NCBI RefSeq assembly: GCF_030159895.1
Contig: NZ_BSNI01000002.1
Span: 1 to 64,000, forward strand
DNA length: 64,000 nucleotides
Source of the DNA: Maritalea porphyrae
GTDB lineage: Bacteria > Pseudomonadota > Alphaproteobacteria > Rhizobiales > Devosiaceae
Direction of reading: 5' to 3'
Shown piece after piece: positions 25,946 through 34,431 of this stretch. The notes beneath the pieces were generated by a model that was not told the origin of the DNA, did no database searches, and saw nothing but the letters and a program-made list of their open reading frames with translations. Position numbers and translations under genes: made by a program. Each line of letters begins with the position of its first letter. Position 1 is the stretch's first letter.

Positions 25946-26977
25946 CTATATACGCCGAAGCCAGTCAGCCAGTCCTTGACCTATCACATGTGGATGGTCT
26001 TCTTGGATGAAGTGCATGCCAGCACCAACAAAACGAGTTTCAAGTTGCTTAACGTTTGCCTTCATATAGTCAACCACCGGACCTATGACTAGCGCGCCTG
26101 GGTCTGCGTAGAACAACAGTTTTGGGATTTCGTTTGAATATAACCATTCACCATTCAGCGTAATCTCGTTGGTCGTATGCTCGGGTACACCGCCAATTGG
26201 GATTTCACGCGGCCATTGTAGGGTTGGCAAGCGACTTTTTGGTGTTGGATAAGGCGCGCGATAGGCTGCCATTTCTTCTTCGCTCATTGTGCGCATTACG
26301 CCCAACTCGGGGAGAACATTCTCGACGAATAGATTGTTTTCCAGAATCATCTGTTCGCCAACACCTGGGGTGCGTAGTGTTCTGAAAAACTCGCCATTTT
26401 CAGCGCCCAGAGCTTCATAGTTGGGAGCAGGAAGTCCCGGCGGCACAATAGCCTCCATATACGCCATGGCTGTAACGTTGCCCGGATTTAAGCGCGCATA
26501 ACGCATGCCCAAAGCCGATCCCCAGTCATGGATAACTAAGATCACGTCCTTTAGGCCGAGCGCCGCAATAAAGGCGTCAAGGTATTTGGCGTGGTCAGCA
26601 AAAGTGTAAGGGATATCTGGCTTGTCACTGTCGCCCATACCGATTAGGTCAGGAGCAATGGCGCGGTAACTATCTGTGACATATGGAATAATGTTGCGCC
26701 ACAGATAGGATGATGTCGGATTGCCGTGAAGAAACAACACAGGTTGGCCTTCGCCTTCATCCACATAGGACATCCGCGAGCCTTCGACAGAAATGCTCTT
26801 CTTTTCGAATGGAAAGTCGCCGGATATTTTTACGCCGTAGGGCGAAGTTTCACCTGCATGTGCCGCTTGTGCGAACATGCCCGTAGACACTGCCAACAAT
26901 GGAAGCGTAACCGATGAACCAAGCAATGCTCGGCGGGTCATGCCCCGGGAAGGTAGTTGATTTTTCTTCGTGAACAT
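25946..26977 (-). CDS. Haloalkane dehalogenase with Tat signal peptide
   Basis: 343 residues. The body closely follows DhaA-type (HLD-II) haloalkane dehalogenases: HGNPTSSYLWRN with halide-binding N86, nucleophile D151 and halide-binding W152 in HDWGSALG, acid E175 in MEAIVPP, and H322 in HFIQEDHP. The reaction is hydrolysis of a carbon-halogen bond to an alcohol plus halide. Unlike the usual cytoplasmic enzymes it begins with a Tat-like signal (MTRRALLGSS, hydrophobic run, AQAAHA cleavage site), so it should act in the periplasm. The ATG has GGAGAAATT just upstream. Divergent from a LysR gene. Substrates cannot be read from sequence. Confidence 0.9.
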   Translation of the reverse strand: MFTKKNQLPSRGMTRRALLGSSVTLPLLAVSTGMFAQAAHAGETSPYGVKISGDFPFEKKSISVEGSRMSYVDEGEGQPVLFLHGNPTSSYLWRNIIPYVTDSYRAIAPDLIGMGDSDKPDIPYTFADHAKYLDAFIAALGLKDVILVIHDWGSALGMRYARLNPGNVTAMAYMEAIVPPGLPAPNYEALGAENGEFFRTLRTPGVGEQMILENNLFVENVLPELGVMRTMSEEEMAAYRAPYPTPKSRLPTLQWPREIPIGGVPEHTTNEITLNGEWLYSNEIPKLLFYADPGALVIGPVVDYMKANVKQLETRFVGAGMHFIQEDHPHVIGQGLADWLRRI

Positions 26978-27271
26978 AATTTCTCCGTTTACCTGGGATC
27001 GTTGATAGGGGTTATTAGAAGGCGCGATTTCCGCGACATGTTGATTGATAATTGGCTAATGCTGGAGCTTGAAAATTGTGCGGTGAGGCTGACTCACCTG
27101 TAAGAAGTTTTCCGTTTCCGCCGGTCCGCCCCATTGAAACTTTTGTCATCATGCGTTTCCTTAATTCAAGCTTCACATTCAGGCCTGTGTGCTTCTCTTT
27201 CACGAATATGTCCGGTGCATGTTTCGAATGGAACTCTTGATTCTTGCGTTTCGGTGGTGCTAAAATGCACC

Positions 27272-28159
27272 ATGACTGATTGGGACGATTTAAGATTTTT
27301 CTTGGCAGTTGCCAAAAAAGGGTCAATTCGTGGAGCCGCGGGGTTATTGAGTGTGAACCACTCAACGGTTTCCCGCCGGATTGATGCATTCGAGAAAAAG
27401 TTAGGTTCGCGCATTTTTGAGCGAATGCCTTCGGGGTACTTCTTGACCGCTACTGGCGAGGAGATGATTAGGTCTGCAGAAAGGATTGAATCTGAGGTTG
27501 ATGCGGTTAACCGTCGTGTTGCTGGACGAGATACAAAGCTTCATGGCCTGTTGCGCGTAACAGTCTTTGATTCACTTGTACAAAAACTTCTGATGCCCGA
27601 ATTTGTTGCCTTCACTCAAGCGTTTCCAGCGATTGAGTTGGAGTTGATCGTTTCACACTCAATGGCGAATTTGACGAGGAGGGAGGCAGATGTCGCAATA
27701 CGAATTTCCAATGATCCACCAGATAGTTTGGTGGGAAGGCGTCTCGTAAAATATGCAACTTCGACTTACGCTTCGGCAGAATATCTCGCTACACATGACC
27801 TGAAGAACAATCCTGAAGCTGCAAGCTGGATTGGTTGGGATGATCAAACGCCTGACCCACAATGGGTGCGCGAAAGTGATTTTCCTGCCGTGCCCGTTCG
27901 GCACAAAATTTTTCACCCTTTGAGCCAAATGGAGGCCGCCAAATTGGGTTTAGGATTGACCATGCTTCCGTGTTTTTTGGGTGACACGGAACCAGCGTTG
28001 CAACGCGTGCCGCAAGCTTCTGTTACACCAAGTCGTGAAATTTGGATCTTAACTCACGAAGACTTGCGTCAAACCGCTCGAGTTCTGCAATTCACCGATT
28101 TCATTGCAAAGGGCATGCAATCCAAAAAAAACCTCCTCGAAGGAAGATGCCCACGATAG
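27272..28159 (+). CDS. LysR family transcriptional regulator (next to dehalogenase)
   Basis: About 295 residues with N-terminal helix-turn-helix (SIRGAAGLLSVNHSTVSRRID) and a LysR effector domain. The start is the ATG at 27272 (MTDWDDLRFFLAVAKKG), matching the start of its paralogue at 24528; longer upstream reading to 27134 is not supported. Divergent from the haloalkane dehalogenase gene, with 294 bases between that hold no gene; likely its activator. Converges with a TSUP transporter gene at 28174. Confidence 0.9.
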   Translation: MTDWDDLRFFLAVAKKGSIRGAAGLLSVNHSTVSRRIDAFEKKLGSRIFERMPSGYFLTATGEEMIRSAERIESEVDAVNRRVAGRDTKLHGLLRVTVFDSLVQKLLMPEFVAFTQAFPAIELELIVSHSMANLTRREADVAIRISNDPPDSLVGRRLVKYATSTYASAEYLATHDLKNNPEAASWIGWDDQTPDPQWVRESDFPAVPVRHKIFHPLSQMEAAKLGLGLTMLPCFLGDTEPALQRVPQASVTPSREIWILTHEDLRQTARVLQFTDFIAKGMQSKKNLLEGRCPR

Positions 28160-28173
28160 TGTGGCATCTGATG

Positions 28174-28908
28174 CTAGTTGAAGGCCCCAGCAATTAGGTA
28201 AATCCCAATTGACAATAGCAGCAACATGGTCGCATTGCGGAAGCTACTTTCTTTCAGGTAGGCACGCATTTTTTGTCCGGTGATCATGCCCAATATTACA
28301 GGGATAAGGGCGAAGAAAGATGTTGTCGCGTTCGAGGGTGAGATTAAGCCTGTTCCGCCTAAAGCAATTACGAGCGTCAATGTCGACAATGTGAAAAGAA
28401 TGCCCATCGCTTGTACCAGTTCTTCGCGGCTAAGATCAATTGATTGCAGGTACATCACGCCGGGGACAACATATGATCCGGTCATCCCAGTCAGTACGCC
28501 GTTTGCTAATCCCATACATGGTCCCATCCACCGTTCTGTGTCGGACCGAACAGAAGTTTTAGAGCCCGTGAGACTGGATACAGAGTAAATGGCCAGAGCA
28601 AAACCTAAGATTCCTGAAAGTATGCTGAGGTTGACGCTGGAAAGCACTATTGTTCCAAGCCACACTGTAGATATAGAGGCTAAGTAAAATGGCCATAGCC
28701 GTTGGCCTAATTTAAGCAACGAGCGGCCATCAATTGCTTGCCACAAGTTGGAAGCCAATGAGGGTAGCAATGATATGGCAATTGCTTGATCCAGACCGAC
28801 CCAGGAAGTCAATATAGCAACAGAGATGGTGGGGAGCCCAATGCCGGTTATACCTTTAATAAAACCGGCACCCAAAAACACGACGCATATTAGCGTAAGT
28901 TCTATCAT
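28174..28908 (-). CDS. TSUP (TauE/SafE-like) anion transporter
   Basis: 244 residues with about eight membrane segments and two repeated halves, typical of the TauE/SafE family, which moves sulfite, sulfonates or other organic anions across the inner membrane. The first half contains GAGFIKGITGIGLP, the second GLANGVLTGMTGSYVVPGVMYL, the paired family signatures. ATG at 28908; no strong Shine-Dalgarno. Divergent from a MarR-regulated group. The role in the neighbouring detoxification genes, for example export of a sulfur or halogenated anion, is only a guess. Confidence 0.88.
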   Translation of the reverse strand: MIELTLICVVFLGAGFIKGITGIGLPTISVAILTSWVGLDQAIAISLLPSLASNLWQAIDGRSLLKLGQRLWPFYLASISTVWLGTIVLSSVNLSILSGILGFALAIYSVSSLTGSKTSVRSDTERWMGPCMGLANGVLTGMTGSYVVPGVMYLQSIDLSREELVQAMGILFTLSTLTLVIALGGTGLISPSNATTSFFALIPVILGMITGQKMRAYLKESSFRNATMLLLLSIGIYLIAGAFN

Positions 28909-29022
28909 ACACTTGCAGCGCTCGTGTGATGGCGATCGTTACGCCATTGAGTTGTTGCATATTCAGCAACAGCGCTATTCAGTCGGAAATTGTTCATGAG
29001 ATGGCTTTCGTCTTGAATTTAT

Positions 29023-29034
29023 ATTAGCGCTAAT
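29023..29034. promoter_or_regulatory. Perfect 12-bp palindrome upstream of marR
   Basis: ATTAGCGCTAAT, centred about 20 bases before the preferred marR start at 29048. Position and symmetry fit an autoregulatory operator of the MarR protein. It overlaps an alternative ATG at 29033, which argues against that start. Confidence 0.5.
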
Positions 29035-29047
29035 GTATATCGAGATT

Positions 29048-29518
29048 ATGACCCAGTCAAACAACACAGGACTTGGCGAGCTCTTGCGCCATCTTACCGA
29101 TTTGCTCGATCGGGGTTCTTTGGACGCCTACAATAATGAGGGCTTAGATTTTAGGCCTCGGTATACTCCTATTATGCGCGTCCTTAATGAGGAGCCCATG
29201 TCCGTTTCCGATCTATGCGCTCAGTTGCACATTACTCAAGGTGCGGTAAGTCAAGCCGTCAAGCTAATGGAGCAGGATGGTCTCGTAGCACGAGTGCCGA
29301 CAACAGACAGCCGCTCTCGCAGCGTCGTATTAACAAACAAGGGCAAGAATCTCCGTTCGAAGTTGATCGAACAATGGCGTCGACGTACTGATGCAATTTG
29401 GGAACTCGAACAAGAGATCCAAGCACCACTTCGAACTATCTTGGAAGATGCAATTGAGGCACTGGAAGATCGAGGTTTTGCAGATCGGTTGTCTCAAAAA
29501 TATCGTGGAGACGAATGA
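29048..29518 (+). CDS. MarR family transcriptional regulator
   Basis: About 156 residues with a winged helix-turn-helix (MSVSDLCAQLHITQGAVSQAVKLMEQDGLVARV) followed by the beta-wing (TTDSRSRSVVLTNKGK). It is the first gene of a run with a methyltransferase; its stop overlaps the ATG of that gene (ATGATG around 29515-29520). Probably represses its own unit through the palindrome at 29023. The inducing ligand is unknown. Confidence 0.9.
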   Translation: MTQSNNTGLGELLRHLTDLLDRGSLDAYNNEGLDFRPRYTPIMRVLNEEPMSVSDLCAQLHITQGAVSQAVKLMEQDGLVARVPTTDSRSRSVVLTNKGKNLRSKLIEQWRRRTDAIWELEQEIQAPLRTILEDAIEALEDRGFADRLSQKYRGDE

Positions 29519-30276
29519 TGGTTGAAAAAGTGGGGCAAGACAAAAACCACTTCCTTAAAGGTGGGGCGTTGTATTCAACCAGTCGACCTACCTATCCCGA
29601 GGCGCTTGCGGACGTGTTGATGGCAAGTTGTGTTGAGCGGGGCCACGCTTTAGACGTTGGTTGTGGTAGCGGTCAGCTATCTGTCTTATTGGGAGATAGA
29701 TTTCAAAAAGTGACTGCCACTGATCCTAGTCAAACTCAGTTGGATTCTGCTGTTTCTCACGCCACCGTAACCTACAAAATGGAGCCTGCTGAACAAATAA
29801 GTCTACCCAACAATTCTGTGGATTTGATCTCGGCCGCACAAGCCGCGCATTGGTTCGACCTTGATTTGTTTTACAATGAAGTGCGTCGGATCGCGCGACC
29901 TAATGCTGTTATTGCGTTGGTGACTTATGGTGTTCCAACAATGAAAGGAGATATTGGGCGACTTTTCGAAAAATTCTACTGGCAAGATATCCATTCATTC
30001 TGGCCCGATGGACGTCAACATGTTGAAAATGGGTACAAAAATCTTGCATTTCCATTCGTTGAAAGAGAAATGCCTGAATTGTCGATTTCACGACAATGGT
30101 CGCTAAATCAGCTCATTGCTTATATTTACACGTGGTCTGCCATGCGTCGTGCGCGCGATGCCGGAAACGGAAGGATAATTGATGAGTTTATTAGAGAGGC
30201 CAGACGATGTTGGCCCGACGAAGAGAGCCGAAAAAGTGTAGTGTGGCCGGTGATGGGGCGACTTGGAGCGCTCTAA
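29515..30276 (+). CDS. Class I SAM-dependent methyltransferase
   Basis: 253 residues. SAM-binding motif I ALDVGCGSGQLS at about 45-56, acidic end of strand 2 in ATDPSQ, and the post-II region SAAQAAHWFDLDLFYNEVRRI, typical of the yeast Crg1/trans-aconitate-methyltransferase-like group that acts on small molecules. The gene overlaps the marR stop codon and so is co-transcribed. Start ATG 29515 or 29518. Small-molecule detoxification by methylation would fit MarR control, but the substrate is not known. Confidence 0.88.
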   Translation: MMVEKVGQDKNHFLKGGALYSTSRPTYPEALADVLMASCVERGHALDVGCGSGQLSVLLGDRFQKVTATDPSQTQLDSAVSHATVTYKMEPAEQISLPNNSVDLISAAQAAHWFDLDLFYNEVRRIARPNAVIALVTYGVPTMKGDIGRLFEKFYWQDIHSFWPDGRQHVENGYKNLAFPFVEREMPELSISRQWSLNQLIAYIYTWSAMRRARDAGNGRIIDEFIREARRCWPDEESRKSVVWPVMGRLGAL

Positions 30277-30360
30277 TTCTTGCCCCAACACCCGCAATTA
30301 TTCTTCCACCAGTCTGTGGACCTTGGCGTCAGTTAATGACTGAGAAATATATGATTAGCC

Positions 30361-31737
30361 TTGACCCCCGAAGTAGAAGAAAAGGTAATAGCTTACATGA
30401 CTAAAGAAACAGGTTTTCTTCCTTCTGAAAATGAATTGGGCGTCTTAATGGACGATCTAAGTTCAATTCTCGGTAGTTTGTTCATTCCGACCACCCCCAT
30501 GCCTGTCCGGATTGAAGACTTTCCCCCAGTGCCTTTGGATGGGATTGGCGCCAAGGGACTTTCAGTCCTTTGGCGCCAGATATTGCGAAATTCTACGCGG
30601 CTAGATTCTCCGCAAATGTCAGGGCACATGGATACGGCCCCACATCCATTCGCAGTTATGACTCAGACATTGGTGTCTGCCCTCAATCAAAACATGTTGT
30701 TTCGCGAGTTGTCACCTTTGGCCAGTTTGGTCGAAGAGGACTTAATTGATTTGTTTAAAACACATTTAAAACTGGGACCAGATTGGGATGGGACGTGGGC
30801 GAGTGGTGGATCAATTGCCAACCTAACGGCACTGTTTTGCGCTATCGGAGGTTACCGTGGAACGATTGACAGGGGTAATGTCCATATGTTTTTCCCAGAG
30901 TCTGGTCACGCGTCCTTAAAAAAGGCGGCACTAATTCTTGGTGTCCCCGTCGGTCAAGTTCATTTTGTCAAGTGTGATGATGCTGGTCGGATTGACGTTG
31001 ACGAGTTATCTGCTGCTTTAAAAAAGGCTCCCCGGCAAGCACACAATGTCGTAACAAGTGTGTTAGGGACAACCATTCATGGGTCCATTGACCGTATAGA
31101 AGAAATTGCGAAAATCTGCAGCAAATATGGTGCTTGGCACCACGTGGATGCCATTTATGGTGGCGCATTGATGTTTAGCAAAACACATGACCATTTTTTA
31201 GCTGGTCTCTCCTCAGCCGATTCAATTGTTATCGGCCCGCAGAAGTGGATGTATGTGCCAAGAGTATCCGCCGCTGTGCTGGTATCTGGGCGAAAACGCT
31301 TTGACGAAAATCTAGGCGTGGTAATGCCTTATTCCATATCCGGAGAAGTTCATCGAGGTGTCTGGGGTGTGCAAGGCAGCCGTCCTGCCGATGCGATGGT
31401 TTTATGGGCACTTTTACACGCCATAGGAACGAAAGCTGTTGGGGAACAAATTGATCGGTCGATTAAGTTAACACGCTCATTTTATGAAATTTTGAGCAAC
31501 AGTTCTATTTTGTCGCCAACTCATGTTCCGGGCCTCAACTTGCAGGTTATACGGCCGAACACGACCAAACGAGACACGATTGAAATTCAACAAAGGCTGA
31601 AAGACGATGGTAGCCTTTGGGCGAGTGTATCGCAGTGGCGAGATGAAAAACTGTTGCGGACTGTTTTGCTCTCTCCAAAACTCAACGAGGATAGTCTCAA
31701 TGACTTTGTGGTTTCTCTAGAGAGGGCGGCATCTTGA
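30361..31737 (+). CDS. PLP-dependent group II amino-acid decarboxylase
   Basis: 458 residues of the glutamate/aspartate/aromatic amino-acid decarboxylase family (fold type I). Visible: WASGGSIANLTAL, the cofactor-stacking H in PESGHASLKKA, HVDAIYGG with D263, and the PLP lysine K295 in GPQKWMYVPR (DPHKW in most relatives). Substrate could be glutamate, aspartate or another acid. The start used is TTG at 30361; an ATG at 30397 has an AAGGT about 10 bases upstream and is a real alternative. Same direction as the methyltransferase and racemase, perhaps one operon. Confidence 0.88.
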   Translation: MTPEVEEKVIAYMTKETGFLPSENELGVLMDDLSSILGSLFIPTTPMPVRIEDFPPVPLDGIGAKGLSVLWRQILRNSTRLDSPQMSGHMDTAPHPFAVMTQTLVSALNQNMLFRELSPLASLVEEDLIDLFKTHLKLGPDWDGTWASGGSIANLTALFCAIGGYRGTIDRGNVHMFFPESGHASLKKAALILGVPVGQVHFVKCDDAGRIDVDELSAALKKAPRQAHNVVTSVLGTTIHGSIDRIEEIAKICSKYGAWHHVDAIYGGALMFSKTHDHFLAGLSSADSIVIGPQKWMYVPRVSAAVLVSGRKRFDENLGVVMPYSISGEVHRGVWGVQGSRPADAMVLWALLHAIGTKAVGEQIDRSIKLTRSFYEILSNSSILSPTHVPGLNLQVIRPNTTKRDTIEIQQRLKDDGSLWASVSQWRDEKLLRTVLLSPKLNEDSLNDFVVSLERAAS

Positions 31738-31849
31738 ACCAAGTGCTTGGCTATTCAGACAACTTCTTATTTGCTTGGATGCGTTGAGACTTGAAACTTA
31801 CAAGTTAGGTGCATTTTTTACTTCAAAAATCGAAACATTGGATAGTCTT

Positions 31850-32539
31850 GTGAAGACAATCGGAATACTCGGAGGCATGTCAGCAGCCTCTACACAGACC
31901 TATTACCGCGAACTTTGTAACTTGACACGCAACCAGCTTGGTGGGTTGCATTCACCAGAACTCCTGATCCGCTCTCTTGATTTCGCCCAAATTGAAGCTT
32001 TGCAAATGGACGGCGATTGGGATGCAGCAGGTGCCATCCTGAATTCCGAGGCCAAAGCCCTGCAAAATGGCGGAGCCAGCTTTATTCTCCTGGCAACCAA
32101 CACCATGCACAAACTCACGGACCAAATGATGCAAGACGTTGATGTTCCTTTGCTTCATATCGCCGACGCGACCGCTGATGCGATCAATTCGGCGGGGTTA
32201 AAAGCGCCGGGTCTCATGGCCACCGCTTTCACGATGGAGCAATCTTTCTATACCGACAGACTGATCGCGGCGGGGTTGAAACCCGTCGTTCCGCAAGACG
32301 ACGACCGCGCCGAAACGCACCGGATCATTTACGAAGAGCTTTGCAAAGATATTACAACCAACGAAAGCGAAGCGACCTATATCAGCATTGCCGGGCGATT
32401 GTTGGAAACAGGTGCCGATTGCCTGATATTGGGGTGTACCGAAGTTGGAATGCTTCTCAATCAGGGGAACGTGGATGTTCCAGTGTTTGACACAACTCTA
32501 ATCCATTGTGAGGCCGCCTTGAAAATGGCACTCACGTAA
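31850..32539 (+). CDS. Aspartate/glutamate racemase family protein
   Basis: 229 residues if started at GTG 31850 (VKTIGILGGMSAAST), which matches the usual family start and length; a longer reading from 31775 adds 25 unlikely residues. The catalytic pair is Thr83 (LATNTMHK) and Cys196 (LGCTEVG). A Thr/Cys pair instead of Cys/Cys is the pattern of E. coli YgeA, a broad-specificity amino-acid racemase. Cytoplasmic, PLP-independent, interconverts L- and D-forms. Directly follows the decarboxylase, suggesting a joint role in D- or L-glutamate/aspartate metabolism (inference). Confidence 0.87.
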   Translation: MKTIGILGGMSAASTQTYYRELCNLTRNQLGGLHSPELLIRSLDFAQIEALQMDGDWDAAGAILNSEAKALQNGGASFILLATNTMHKLTDQMMQDVDVPLLHIADATADAINSAGLKAPGLMATAFTMEQSFYTDRLIAAGLKPVVPQDDDRAETHRIIYEELCKDITTNESEATYISIAGRLLETGADCLILGCTEVGMLLNQGNVDVPVFDTTLIHCEAALKMALT

Positions 32540-32708
32540 CTTGCGAGAAAGTAGAATCTGGTTTGTCTGCTAGGTTAGCCTTGTCCGCATGGTTGACCTT
32601 CATTAGTTGCTAGACTCGGATGTCCGCTATAGGACGGAAGTGTTGATAGTCTTCTAAAATCGAGTGTCGTAGTAGGGCTCAAAACTGACTTTGAACCAGC
32701 ACATCCCC

Positions 32709-33779
32709 TCACCAAAACCGATGGGGCCGATAGGACCCCAACCATTTGTCGGTTTGCGCCGAGCTGCCATTGATCACTTCACTGGCAATTAGCTCACCCA
32801 TCAAAGCGCCTAGGGTGATGCCGGAATGAAGCGTCGCCACATAAAGCCCGGGCCTAACAGCGCCAACGGCGGGCAAGCCATCCCCCGGCACTGGCCGATG
32901 GGCCAGAGTGGTTTGCGCCAATTCCAATTCAAGTGAAGGCAAAAGCGCGCGCAGTCGGTCCATTGCATCTTCGGCCAATTTGTCGGGCGCATCCGATATT
33001 TCAGTTGAACTATCGCCTTGATGGCCAACGGCGGCGGGCATCAAAATTGACCCGTTGGGCAATTGGCGCACTTCGCCAATTTCTGACACCAGCACATGTT
33101 TGATGGCGGGAGCAACGGACCTTGTCTTGATCACCAAGGCGGGACGCTGCAGCATTGGAATATCAATGTTCAACGTGGTGGCCAATTGCTGCGTTGCCGT
33201 GCCAGCACACAGCACAACTTCGTCTGCCATGAGGCGGCCAACCGGCGTTTGCACCCCAACCACACGCTCGCCCTTTGTTTCAAAGCCTTGCACCTGAACA
33301 CCGCTGATCAGCTTTGCCCCGTTTTCAATGGCGGCGTTTAACAAGGTTTGCGCAAGTTGCGGACTTTCGGCGGCGGCTTCACCAGCAAAATACAAGCAAC
33401 GCTTTGGTGGGTTCGCCACTTGGGGCTCACGACGCTTGAAGTCTTGCCGATCAATTTCTTGCACATCATAGCCCAAATCTTTGAGCTCACTCATCTGCGC
33501 TTCAAATGCGTCGCCTACATTTTCCCAACAAAGGCAGCCCGACCAATCAACCGGAATGCGCAGCTCTTTTTGCAAGCGCTTAAACGCCTTGATGCCTTCA
33601 AGCCGCAACTCAAAATGGTTCTTATTGGCGAAAAAGCTGGCATTGATCCAACCAAATGAAGCAGCAGTTGCATTTGCCCCGCCTGCATCAATGATGGTCA
33701 CATGCGCGCCGCCTTTCTGCAATTGATAGGCGGCGGACGCACCAATAATACCTGCGCCAACAACGATTATGTTCGCCAT
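32709..33779 (-). CDS. FAD-dependent oxidoreductase (D-amino-acid-oxidase fold)
   Basis: 356 residues. N-terminal FAD-binding motif IIVVGAGIIGASAAYQL and the C-terminal DAO signature with HRPVPGDGLPAVGAV and GLYVATLHSGITLG. Members oxidise amines or amino acids such as glycine, sarcosine or D-amino acids to imines. The ATG at 33779 puts the Rossmann strand at residue 4, as usual. Lone gene on this strand; divergent from the DUF2834 gene. No substrate-specific residues were recognised. Confidence 0.9.
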   Translation of the reverse strand: MANIIVVGAGIIGASAAYQLQKGGAHVTIIDAGGANATAASFGWINASFFANKNHFELRLEGIKAFKRLQKELRIPVDWSGCLCWENVGDAFEAQMSELKDLGYDVQEIDRQDFKRREPQVANPPKRCLYFAGEAAAESPQLAQTLLNAAIENGAKLISGVQVQGFETKGERVVGVQTPVGRLMADEVVLCAGTATQQLATTLNIDIPMLQRPALVIKTRSVAPAIKHVLVSEIGEVRQLPNGSILMPAAVGHQGDSSTEISDAPDKLAEDAMDRLRALLPSLELELAQTTLAHRPVPGDGLPAVGAVRPGLYVATLHSGITLGALMGELIASEVINGSSAQTDKWLGSYRPHRFW

Positions 33780-33914
33780 TCTGATCGCCCCCAAATCAAT
33801 ATCCCTCAACCCCATATAAAGCGGGATAGCTGATGGCGACAAGTCTCATTCCTTGCAGCGGAATTGATGCCATTCAATGGCGCACATAAAACAAGCGCAA
33901 CGAAAGGAAATGCG

Positions 33915-34259
33915 ATGAACATCTCTAGATTTTACATTCTGCTTGCGCTGTTGGGGCTTGTTCTGCCTTGGGCGCAATATATGCCATTCGTCCAAACTCA
34001 CGGGGTAAACTTGCCGCTATTTATAAGCCAAGTCTTTGCCAATGGCCCCGCCACAGGCTTCGCGCTTGATGTGTTGTGGGCAACGTTGGTGTTTTGGATT
34101 TGGAGCTATTTCGATGCGCGCCAAAACAATGTGCCCCATTGGTGGGCCGCTTTGCTGGCCGGGGCATGCCTTGGGCTTTCAGTGGCGTTGCCGCTTTATC
34201 TCGCCATCAAGACTTCGCAAGCGCCGCAGCGCGCCGCCGCCAACGCACCAGCGCAATAA
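33915..34259 (+). CDS. DUF2834 family membrane protein
   Basis: 114 residues, three predicted membrane segments (FYILLALLGLVLPWAQYMPF, GFALDVLWATLVFWIWSYF, ALLAGACLGLSVALPLYLAI). Matches the uncharacterised DUF2834 family. The ATG at 33915 has AAAGGAAA about 7 bases upstream. Its 3' end overlaps the 3' end of a small membrane protein gene on the other strand by about 50 bases. Confidence 0.82.
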   Translation: MNISRFYILLALLGLVLPWAQYMPFVQTHGVNLPLFISQVFANGPATGFALDVLWATLVFWIWSYFDARQNNVPHWWAALLAGACLGLSVALPLYLAIKTSQAPQRAAANAPAQ

Positions 34260-34431
34260 TCGCCCAAATCCCTTCGGCAATTAGAAACGGCACCGACCAA
34301 ATCAGAAACGCATAAAAGGCCGCAAGCGCGCACCCGCCAGCAAATAGCAAAATGAACAGCGGGTGCCGCTCTTCAAGTGCATAGGCACCAACCATAATTA
34401 TCACAGCGATCAGACCCAAATATTCAACCAT
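34207..34431 (-). CDS. Small two- to three-span membrane protein (CBU_0592-like)
   Basis: 74 residues, almost all hydrophobic, ending in a basic tail (RWRRRAA). The pattern, with IAEGIWAIIALV near the end, resembles short CBU_0592-type membrane proteins. Its ATG overlaps the stop of the frameshifted lysR gene by one base (TGATG), with AGGTGG upstream, so translation is coupled to that gene. Function unknown. Confidence 0.65.
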   Translation of the reverse strand: MVEYLGLIAVIIMVGAYALEERHPLFILLFAGGCALAAFYAFLIWSVPFLIAEGIWAIIALVRWRRRAAALAKS

